From the NCBI GenBank assembly GCA_043719555.1, contig JAYSTR010000061.1, forward strand, positions 1 to 32,747: a DNA stretch of 32,747 nucleotides, in the 5' to 3' direction. How positions within the stretch are numbered: the first letter of the stretch is position 1; the number at the start of each line of letters is the position of its first letter. A model generated the notes under the pieces. It did no database searches and was not told the origin of the DNA. It saw only the letters and a list, made by a program, of their open reading frames with translations. Positions 26,347 through 32,025 of the stretch are shown here, in pieces. Both the position numbers and the translations under genes were made by a program. The stretch comes from UBA4416 sp043719555 (GTDB lineage: Bacteria > Bacteroidota > Bacteroidia > B-17B0 > Aurantibacillaceae).

Positions 26347-27885
26347 TTAGCCTGCCCAACCATCTCTATCCAAACTACGATATTGTATAGCTTCGGCAAT
26401 ATGGTTTTGTTCAATGTTTTTTGAATTATCTAAATCGGCTATAGTACGTCCTACTTTTAAGATTCTATCGTAAGCTCTGGCTGATAAACCTAAACGCTCC
26501 ATAGCTATTTTTAATAAAGAAGAACTTCCATCATCTAACTGGCAATGCAATCTCAAATCCTTAGTACGCATTTGCGAATTACTATAAATGCCTTCCGATG
26601 TTTGAAACCGAAAGGTTTGTATGTTACGCGCCACAATTACTCTATCTCTGATTTTTTTGCTGGTTTCGCCAGTTTTTGTTTTATGTAACTCGTTAAACGG
26701 CACGGGTGTAACCTCAACATGTAAATCAATTCTATCTAATAATGGTCCTGATATTTTATTCAGATATTTTTTCACAACACCTGGCGCACAAACGCATTCC
26801 TTTTCGGGATGGTTGTAATAACCGCACGGACAAGGATTCATACTCGCTATCAACATAAAGCTTGCAGGATATTCCACACTAAATCGCGCTCGGGATATAC
26901 TCACAATTCTATCTTCCAAAGGCTGACGCATTACCTCTAGGACAGTTCGTTTAAACTCTGGCAACTCATCTAAAAATAAAACGCCATTATGCGCCAACGA
27001 AATTTCGCCAGGCTTAGCATCCATGCCGCCTCCCACTAATGCCACATCCGAAATGGTGTGATGAGGATTACGAAAAGGACGATTTGTTACCAAGCCTAAT
27101 GTTTTGGTTGTTTTACCAGCAACACTATGAATTTTGGTTGTTTCAAGCGCTTCGTCAATTGTTAGTGGTGGTAATATAGCCGACATCCGTTTACTCAACA
27201 TCGTTTTTCCTGCACCAGGCGGACCAATTAAGATAATGTTATGCCCTCCTGCAGCTGCAATTTCAAGCGCTCGCTTGGTATTTTCCTGACCTTTAACATC
27301 TGAAAAATCATATTCTATATCATCTAATTTATTTAAAAATTCATCATTGATATTAATATGTGTTGGCTCTAACACTATCGTTTTATTAAAAAAATCAATC
27401 ACTTGTTTAATACTCGAAACACCATACACCTGCAACCCTTCAACCACCGCCGCTTCTCGTGCATTACATTCGGGTAAAATAATGCCTTTAAATCCTTCCG
27501 CCTTTGCTTTTATGGCAATGGGCAAAGCACCTTTTATTGGGCGCAACTCGCCATCTAACGCTAACTCACCCATTATAATATACTCCGAAATATCTTCGCA
27601 AAGGATTTGTTCGCTTGCTGCCAAAATACCAACGGCTATGGTTAAATCATAAGCCGATCCTTCTTTTTTAATATCGGCCGGTGCCATGTTAATGGTAATT
27701 TGCTTACCCGGTATTTTGTAATTGTTGTTTTTTAAAGCGGCATCAATACGCTGATGGCTTTCCTTAACGGCATTATCAGGCAAGCCTACTAAATAAAAAT
27801 TAATTCCCTGCGAAACATTGACCTCTACTGTAATTGTAGTAGCTGTGATGCCTTGCACAGCACTACCAAACGTTTTAACTAACAT
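26347..27885 (-). CDS. comM: YifB/ComM-family Mg-chelatase-like AAA ATPase
   Basis: 512 aa with the start used here. N-terminal ChlI-like domain (TVEVNVSQGINFYLVGLPDNAVKES, ITINMAPADIKKEGSAYDL), AAA+ Mg-chelatase domain with Walker A GPPGAGKT (221-228), Walker B LFLDELPEF (303-311), a cysteine cluster MNPCPCGYYNHPEKECVC (about 349-366) and LLDRIDLH (382-389), and the C-terminal 'RAYDRILKVGRTIADL' domain. ComM homologues are helicases that promote branch migration during natural transformation. I chose the ATG giving MLVKTFGSAVQG because this is the usual N-terminus in Bacteroidota; an ATG 18 nt upstream (27903) would add six residues. Confidence 0.92.
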   Translation of the reverse strand: MLVKTFGSAVQGITATTITVEVNVSQGINFYLVGLPDNAVKESHQRIDAALKNNNYKIPGKQITINMAPADIKKEGSAYDLTIAVGILAASEQILCEDISEYIIMGELALDGELRPIKGALPIAIKAKAEGFKGIILPECNAREAAVVEGLQVYGVSSIKQVIDFFNKTIVLEPTHININDEFLNKLDDIEYDFSDVKGQENTKRALEIAAAGGHNIILIGPPGAGKTMLSKRMSAILPPLTIDEALETTKIHSVAGKTTKTLGLVTNRPFRNPHHTISDVALVGGGMDAKPGEISLAHNGVLFLDELPEFKRTVLEVMRQPLEDRIVSISRARFSVEYPASFMLIASMNPCPCGYYNHPEKECVCAPGVVKKYLNKISGPLLDRIDLHVEVTPVPFNELHKTKTGETSKKIRDRVIVARNIQTFRFQTSEGIYSNSQMRTKDLRLHCQLDDGSSSLLKIAMERLGLSARAYDRILKVGRTIADLDNSKNIEQNHIAEAIQYRSLDRDGWAG

Positions 27886-27930
27886 ACTATAATTATTTTT
27901 CACAAAGCAACAACAAAAACAAACACGCTA

Positions 27931-27947
27931 CTGCTATGTTTTGTAGC
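27931..27947. promoter_or_regulatory. Inverted repeat TGCTA…TAGCA between comM and the accessory region
   Basis: TGCTATGTTTTGTAGCA forms a 5-bp perfect stem extendable by two G-T pairs. It lies about 46 nt upstream of the comM start and is repeated in the second copy of the direct repeat at 28981-28997. It resembles the perfect inverted repeat upstream of the broken ORF6N gene (31952-31970). It could be an operator or a small mobile or regulatory motif. Confidence 0.35.
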
Positions 27948-28058
27948 AATTTAAAAAAACCACATTTTCTACAGATTTTAAACTATACATTTACCAAATC
28001 AAAAAATAAGTTAATTTACAAAGGCATTTTTATTTTTGGTTGTAAAATTGATATGCGT

Positions 28059-28066
28059 TATATTTA
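28059..28066 (+). promoter_or_regulatory. Duplicated putative promoter (-7 box, copy 1)
   Basis: TATATTTA preceded by TTTG about 20 nt upstream, close to the Bacteroidota consensus TTTG…TAnnTTTG. Copy of the element at 29107-29114. If active it would drive only an 11-codon stub and antisense transcription into the immunity gene. Confidence 0.3.
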
Positions 28067-28109
28067 TAAAACTTAAACGTTAACATTATGATAAAAAAGG
28101 TACTAGTTA

Positions 28110-28251
28110 TTATTTCGGAATAGACGCATCAGGGAATGATTCAAATGCAATTTGTTTTCCTGCTGCACCTTTTAATCCTAAATCGCCATCAGGCCCCATT
28201 GGCAATTTTGTTTGTATGGCTTGCGGTAACTACGTAACAAAATATTCATAA
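28110..28251. other. Coding remnant between repeat copy 1 and the immunity gene
   Basis: This short stretch is open on both strands and looks like a piece of a former coding region. On the minus strand, in frame after the TAG of the immunity gene, 39 codons run to TAA TAA and include KLPMGPDGDLGLKGAAGK and QIAFESFPDASIPK. On the plus strand a frame ending TAA at 28249-28251 includes FGIDASGNDSNAICF and GNFVCMACGNYVTKYS. The minus reading has the more protein-like composition and ends right at the repeat boundary. No start codon in a sensible place was found for either, so I regard it as a fragment, perhaps the tail of another protein carried with the insert. The family is not recognised. Confidence 0.4.
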
Positions 28252-28778
28252 TCTCTAACTCTTGGTAGTAGTTCGTATAATTTTTGAATAAACCTTTTCA
28301 TCTCAACATCTGATAAACTACAAGTAATTAATTCTTGCTCATAAATATTAGCTGAATCATCAAAATGTTTACATAAAAAATGAAAATTATTATCTTTGAA
28401 ATATATATATATTATTTCGAAATCTAATGAAGATTCACATCTGAATATGTTATCTCGAAAATAAAACAAATTAATTAACTGCTGATCATCATTTATTTCC
28501 TCATTAAAATCTAAATCACGAGTCAGTTTATAAATTAAATTAAAAATCTCCGAATCATTTTTACCTTCAAAAACATTTTTATACGAAGTGTTTTTTTTGT
28601 TAAAAGTTTTTTCTAATTGTCCGAGTATCATTTCTAAATATGTAAGAATAGTATTATCTCCAAATATTTGTGAATCGATTGAGAAATTAAAATAACCTCT
28701 TATATCATTTGTATCATTGTTGTTTTTATCAATGTCAATTGAAAATGAAAATGAATTATTTATGTTATATGTGTTCAT
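28230..28778 (-). CDS. Probable immunity protein of a polymorphic toxin cassette
   Basis: 182 aa, acidic, Asn/Asp/Phe-rich, no signal peptide. Segments such as IRGYFNFSIDSQIFGD followed by TILTYLEMILGQLEKTF are laid out like Imm42-type immunity proteins, but the match is from memory and weak. The main argument is context: its ATG overlaps by one base (TAATG) the stop of an upstream frame encoding what looks like the very C-terminus of a toxin (28778-28927). Such toxin-immunity coupling is typical of Bacteroidota polymorphic toxins. The gene lies inside an insert flanked by 200-bp direct repeats and is even more AT-rich than its neighbours, fitting recent acquisition. It should bind and neutralise the cognate toxin in the cytoplasm (inference). 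Confidence 0.55.
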   Translation of the reverse strand: MNTYNINNSFSFSIDIDKNNNDTNDIRGYFNFSIDSQIFGDNTILTYLEMILGQLEKTFNKKNTSYKNVFEGKNDSEIFNLIYKLTRDLDFNEEINDDQQLINLFYFRDNIFRCESSLDFEIIYIYFKDNNFHFLCKHFDDSANIYEQELITCSLSDVEMKRFIQKLYELLPRVRDYEYFVT

Positions 28779-28927
28779 TATTTTTTAAACTTAAACCCTT
28801 TTGCTTTTAAATTATTGTCTTTGAAAATTTTATTTGGAATTGAATTAGGAAGTCCTCTTTTTGTATTAGTAGCTCCATTCCAGTGAAATTTTTCGTTGGC
28901 TCGCCCGCTCCGCAGGATTTGCAATAT
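28778..28927 (-). pseudogene. Truncated C-terminus of a probable polymorphic toxin
   Basis: A frame open from a TAG at 28928-28930 to TAA at 28778-28780 encodes 49 residues. The last 35 read like a toxin tail: FHWNGATNTKRGLPNSIPNK, then IFKDNNLKAKGFKFKK. There is no ATG, and the first dozen codons fall in a GC-rich patch that looks non-coding (28895-28920), so only the 3' end of a larger gene is present. The stop overlaps the ATG of the immunity gene. An orphan toxin tip moved together with its immunity gene is a familiar arrangement for Rhs/polymorphic toxin modules; the toxin type is not recognised. Confidence 0.5.
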
Positions 28928-28968
28928 CTATAATTATTTTTATTTCGGCAAGATTAAAAATCCAGCGT

Positions 28969-29166
28969 ACAAACACGCTACTGCTATGTTTTGTAGCAAT
29001 TTAAAAACCACATATTCTACAGATTTTAAATTATACATTTACCAAATCAAAAAATAAGTTAATTCTACAAAGGCATTTTATTTTTGGTTGTAAAATTGAT
29101 ATACGTTATATTTATAAAACTTAAACGTTAACATTATGATAAAAAAAGTACTAGTTATTATTTCGG
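28969..29166. repeat. ~200-bp direct repeat, copy 2 (intact gene side)
   Basis: Counterpart of 27919-28118, about 95% identical by eye. It contains the TGCTA…TAGCA inverted repeat, the probable promoter and the first ten codons of the intact secreted-protein gene, which continues from here. Distance between equivalent points of the two copies is about 1050 bp. Confidence 0.9.
29083..29114 (+). promoter_or_regulatory. Putative Bacteroidota-type promoter of the 147-aa secreted-protein gene
   Basis: TTTG at 29083-29086 and TATATTTA at 29107-29114, 20 nt apart, near the Bacteroidota primary sigma consensus TTTG…TAnnTTTG. The ATG follows 21 nt later. The same element is present in the duplicated upstream copy. 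Confidence 0.35.
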
Positions 29167-29579
29167 TAGGATTATTAAGTCACGTTGGATTTTCTCAAGC
29201 AGAAGACACGCACGAATTAAATTGTTTTAATAAATGGGCTGTAAAGTTTGACGAACGTGGTGCAGATGATGTAGAGGATGGTGTTTATACTGATGTAATT
29301 ATTTCTTCGCGAATAGGCGCTAAGGCAACTTGTTATACTGGTAAAGTTGAAGTTATGCATAAAAAAGTAACTAAAGTGAGCATTGTTAGAGAAGATGGTT
29401 CGTTTGAAGAAATTAAACGCACTTGGAAAAACAACTCAAATAAAGACGTTGATATTATTAATGGTATGTCAGAATCGATGATTACGGTTCACAACGAATT
29501 AATTAATGTGCTTTGGCCTAAAAAAATTAAGCCTAAAAAAGCGGCTTTCAAAAAAGCGCCTGAACCTACAGACGATTAA
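29136..29579 (+). CDS. Small secreted protein of unknown function
   Basis: 147 aa, the only convincing plus-strand gene in the window. Signal peptide 1-20 (…HVGFSQ). The mature protein starts AEDTHELNCFNKWAVKFDERGADDVEDG, has two cysteines (ELNC and KATC) that could pair, a basic middle, and a Lys/Pro-rich tail (KKIKPKKAAFKKAPEPTDD). I do not recognise a family; no sorting domain is present, so it probably stays in the periplasm. Its promoter and first ten codons are duplicated at 27919-28118, on the far side of a toxin/immunity insert. It converges on the next gene with 15 nt between stops. Confidence 0.75.
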   Translation: MIKKVLVIISVGLLSHVGFSQAEDTHELNCFNKWAVKFDERGADDVEDGVYTDVIISSRIGAKATCYTGKVEVMHKKVTKVSIVREDGSFEEIKRTWKNNSNKDVDIINGMSESMITVHNELINVLWPKKIKPKKAAFKKAPEPTDD

Positions 29580-29594
29580 TTGCTCCTTATTGTT

Positions 29595-30005
29595 TTAAAT
29601 TTCGTTTCGTGATTTAATCCATGCAACAGCCTCATCGTGTGAGCTGAAAATATGGGTTGGTATGTATGGCTTATGAAACTTAATATAAAAATTAGATAAT
29701 ATACGTTGGCTCATCGATTTTACTACCAAGGCTCTGCACGTAACTGGAATTAATGGCTCTAGTTTTCTTACCAAACGTTGTGCTTCTGGAGTTAACACAA
29801 TAAATTCTTCTGAATCAACTAGCAGCGGGTATTTTTTTCCGTCATCAGCAATTGCCAATAGTGCTTTATGATTAGCTAAATGGTCTTCTTCATCAACTTC
29901 AATATTTGCTATATATGTGTAGTGTATTATGCCATTGTTTAATAACCTAAGCCTTAATGTATTAGTATATATTTCTTTGATGTAGGGTTTTTCGGCAATA
30001 AGCAT
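29595..30005 (-). CDS. DUF7793 (STAS/SpoIIAA-like) family protein
   Basis: 136 aa with the ATG at 30003-30005. The frame could extend to a TTG at 30038, adding 11 residues, but that has no supporting feature. Organisation fits the Bacteroidota DUF7793 family of SpoIIAA/STAS-like fold proteins: strand GIIHYTYIANIEVDEEDHLANHKALLAI, KYPLLVDSEEFIVLTPEAQRL, CRALVVKSMSQRILSNFYIKFHKPYIPTHIF and the terminal SSHDEAVAWIKSR helix ('…eAl.WL'). These proteins are soluble and of unknown function. It could be a scaffold or anti-sigma-antagonist-like adaptor, but no phosphatase or kinase partner sits next to it. Confidence 0.65.
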   Translation of the reverse strand: MLIAEKPYIKEIYTNTLRLRLLNNGIIHYTYIANIEVDEEDHLANHKALLAIADDGKKYPLLVDSEEFIVLTPEAQRLVRKLEPLIPVTCRALVVKSMSQRILSNFYIKFHKPYIPTHIFSSHDEAVAWIKSRNEI

Positions 30006-30239
30006 AGCGCATTTAACTAACAGGTAATTACACTTCAAAAATACAATTAAATACTATTTCTTAGTTCATTTTTATAGTTTAATTACATTAGATTAAGAGA
30101 TAGCTTATTACCTGAAGCCTACTAAAGAGCAACTTCATATTTATCAAATACGGTTACAATTTCTTTAGAATATTTTAATGTAGAAAGCATTAAATCGAAA
30201 ACACAAAAATATTTGATTTTCGTTAATTACCTAAAAAAA
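30006..30239. other. Intergenic region between the histidine kinase and the DUF7793-like gene
   Basis: About 234 bp with no supported gene. It must contain the promoter of the DUF7793-like gene. Downstream of the kinase stop a weak inverted repeat (CGAAAA near 30196, TTTTCG near 30217) might act as a terminator on the minus strand, but it lacks a clear T tract. Confidence 0.3.
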
Positions 30240-31283
30240 TTACAAATCCATTGAAAAACTTGCGTGAAACCCATTTTCAGCTTTTTTAAATTTCATCTCG
30301 GAATTTAAGTCTTCCAACAATGTTTGCATCAAATCCATACCAAACGATGGCTTTTCTCTTTTTTCATTAAAATTAAAGCCAACACCATTATCACAAAAAT
30401 CTAAACTTAAAAGATTGTTTTCGTTTTCAATTTTAAGTATTATTTCAGGATTTTCAACGTTATTAAAAGCATGTTTAATTGAATTAGAAATTAGCTCATT
30501 AACAATCATTCCTAAAGGAAGCATTTTTCCGATTTCGAGTTTTACATTCGGTAAGTGTAGTTTATATTTTATTAATGAATTTCCAGAAAGGTGATAATCC
30601 ATTAATTGTTCGAAATATATTTTTAAATCGATTGACGATAAATTATCACGTGCATATAAAGACTCATGAATAAGTGCCATTGATTTAATACGCGAAATAC
30701 ATTCTTCAAGCGAGGTAATTGCAAATTCATCTTCTAAATAATCTTTTTGTAAACGCAAAATACTTGAAATGACTTGCAAATTATTTTTAACGCGATGATG
30801 CATTTCTTTTAAAAGCAATTCGTTTTCACTCATTTTCATTTTTAAATCGCTGGTACGTTGAGCTACTTTATTTTCGAGCGATAAATTAATAGATAATATT
30901 TCTTGTTCTAATTTTTTGCGTTCTGTAACATTTTGACTAATGCCGGATAACCCTATTGCAGTGCCTTCTTCATCCCTAATTACATCTACCCTAACCCATA
31001 CGTGGATAATTTCCTTTTGTTTAGTAATACCCCTATACTCGTAGTCAAACTGTTGGTGCGTTGGCATTTTTTCTTGCAGCAATGCCATTACTGATGGAAT
31101 ATCATCAGGATACATTGTACTAAATGCTTTTTCAAATGTAACTTCAAACTCCTGAGGCTCGTATCCAAAAATCATAAACTTTTCGTCACCCCAAACCGTT
31201 TCATTTGTAATTGCATCCCAAGTCCAAAATCCCATTTTCCCAATAGAAAGCGACTTTTTATATTTCTGTAGTTGCTCTTGCAT
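30240..31283 (-). CDS. Cytosolic PAS-domain sensor histidine kinase (HisKA_2 family)
   Basis: 347 aa, no signal peptide or membrane helix. One PAS domain (about 10-120; GFWTWDAITNETVWGDEKFMIFGY, YPDDIPSV, RVDVIRDEEGTAIGLSGISQNVTERKK), a coiled-coil linker (121-158), then a HisKA_2 dimerisation/phosphotransfer box KEMHHRVKNNLQVISSILRLQ (159-179) holding the phospho-acceptor histidine. The HATPase domain has N-box NELISNSIKHAF (262-273), G1 box DNGVGF (298-303) and G2-like SFGMDL (313-318). HisKA_2 kinases are usually soluble and often work with PAS or LOV input. No response regulator is adjacent, so it is an orphan kinase here. ATG start. Confidence 0.92.
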   Translation of the reverse strand: MQEQLQKYKKSLSIGKMGFWTWDAITNETVWGDEKFMIFGYEPQEFEVTFEKAFSTMYPDDIPSVMALLQEKMPTHQQFDYEYRGITKQKEIIHVWVRVDVIRDEEGTAIGLSGISQNVTERKKLEQEILSINLSLENKVAQRTSDLKMKMSENELLLKEMHHRVKNNLQVISSILRLQKDYLEDEFAITSLEECISRIKSMALIHESLYARDNLSSIDLKIYFEQLMDYHLSGNSLIKYKLHLPNVKLEIGKMLPLGMIVNELISNSIKHAFNNVENPEIILKIENENNLLSLDFCDNGVGFNFNEKREKPSFGMDLMQTLLEDLNSEMKFKKAENGFHASFSMDL

Positions 31284-31349
31284 TTAAAAAATAGTGGTTT
31301 AAAAGTTAATCTATTAAAGATACAAATATTTAAATAATCTTCAATACTG

Positions 31350-31897
31350 TTATGGTGTTTTATAGCCTATTTTGGTTCTTGTTGATGGTGTTTCTTTCTT
31401 TTCGAGTAATTCATCTAAATACCTAAACACAATTTCCATGTTTTTATCTTGATTATCGAGTTTCTTTTTAATCTTCTCTATATCTAGTCTGAGTTCAGTA
31501 TTATCTGTTAACATTTGGCGCACACGTGTAAATATTCTCATGATTTGAATGTTTACAGAAATAGCTCTATCGCTGTTTAAAATACCAGAAAGCATTGCAA
31601 CTCCTTGTTCTGTGAATACAAATGGAAGTTTTCGTGTACCTCCTCTGTTTGATGTCACAATTTGTGATATCAAATTTTCAAATTCTGATTGGGTTAACTG
31701 AAACATGAAATCTTCAGGAAAACGCTTCAAGTTTCGTTGAACCTGTTGATTTAAAATTCTTGTTTCAACCTGATATAATTCCGCTATCCCGAAAGCAATC
31801 GGGACCTATCCAACATAACTTTGTGTCCTCTAATCACATAAATTTTGTTCATTACCACCTCATCAGGAACTACTAAAGCATTTTCTTTTTTACTCAT
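31350..31897 (-). pseudogene. ORF6N-domain DNA-binding protein gene, frameshifted by a palindromic insertion
   Basis: The ATG at 31895-31897 begins MSKKENALVVPDEVVMNK and continues IYVIRGHKVMLDR, the normal N-terminus of ORF6N-domain proteins. The frame then runs into a short insert and stops at TAG. In another frame the rest of the family sequence follows: AELYQVETRILNQQVQRN, LKRFPEDFMFQLTQSEFENL, RGGTRKLPFVFTEQGVAML, LNSDRAISVNIQIMRIFTRV, then a coiled coil and KTP end. The family expects 'D-L' (6 nt) between the two parts; about 20 nt are present instead, containing TCCCGA-N6-TCGGGA. The net gain of about 14 nt breaks the frame. The downstream part has no ATG, only a TTG inside the conserved domain, so the gene is probably inactive. 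ORF6N proteins are phage- or plasmid-linked DNA-binding proteins. Confidence 0.8.
31787..31804. repeat. Short palindromic element inserted in the ORF6N gene
   Basis: TCCCGAAAGCAATCGGGA: 6-bp perfect GC-rich stem (TCCCGA/TCGGGA) with loop AAGCAA. It stands out in AT-rich DNA and sits exactly where the conserved ORF6N protein sequence is interrupted. It looks like a miniature palindromic repeat unit. Confidence 0.6.
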
Positions 31898-31940
31898 AAT
31901 ATAAATTCTCTATAATATATTAGCAAAATAAAGTAAATAA

Positions 31941-31970
31941 ATAGCAAGTGATTGCTATATTTTATAGCAA
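31941..31970. promoter_or_regulatory. Cluster of TTGCTAT/ATAGCAA half-sites upstream of the ORF6N gene
   Basis: ATAGCAA (31941-31947), TTGCTAT (31952-31958) and ATAGCAA (31964-31970) alternate in orientation. The last two form a perfect 8-bp inverted repeat with a TTT loop (TTGCTATATTTTATAGCAA), and a fourth partial site TTAGCAAAAT lies at about 31919. They sit 44-73 nt upstream of the ORF6N ATG, a good position for an operator of an autoregulated DNA-binding protein (inference). Confidence 0.45.
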
Positions 31971-31980
31971 AATATTAATT

Positions 31981-32002
31981 CCTCTCAAATTACATAGAGA
32001 GG
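31981..32002 (-). terminator. Possible intrinsic terminator after the 32026 gene
   Basis: CCTCTC (31981-31986) and GAGAGG (31997-32002) form a 6-bp stem with a 10-nt loop, starting 23 nt downstream of the stop of the minus-strand gene. The following minus-strand sequence is AATTAATATTTT, a weak T tract. Confidence 0.45.
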
Positions 32003-32025
32003 ATTTCAGGGTTAAACTTATTTTT

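Larger units (their letters stand above)
27919..28118. repeat. ~200-bp direct repeat, copy 1 (promoter plus first codons of a secreted-protein gene)
   Basis: Nearly identical to 28969-29166: only about nine substitutions or 1-nt indels over 200 bp. The shared block runs from ACAAACACGCTACTGC through the upstream region, the probable promoter and the start codon to the first ten codons (M-I-K-K-V-L-V-I-I-S) of the gene at 29136. In this copy the reading frame then meets GAA TAG and stops, so the 28088 start is a dead 5' stub. The two copies flank an insert of about 850 bp. Confidence 0.9.

Noticed and set aside
27347..27652. 101-codon plus-strand frame opposite comM
   Set aside because: Antisense to conserved YifB sequence; no independent support.
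28088..28122. Start of a second secreted-protein gene
   Set aside because: The frame stops after 11 codons; it is the duplicated 5' stub of the gene at 29136.
27919..29166. Insertion sequence with target-site duplication
   Set aside because: No transposase and no terminal inverted repeats; the 200-bp direct repeats are far longer than IS target duplications.
30006..30038. TTG start adding 11 residues to the DUF7793-like protein
   Set aside because: An ATG at 30005 gives the usual family length; the extension has no recognisable feature.
31350..31730. A complete 126-aa gene starting at TTG 31730
   Set aside because: The TTG lies inside the conserved ORF6N motif and the missing N-terminus is present upstream in another frame, so this is the second half of a broken gene.
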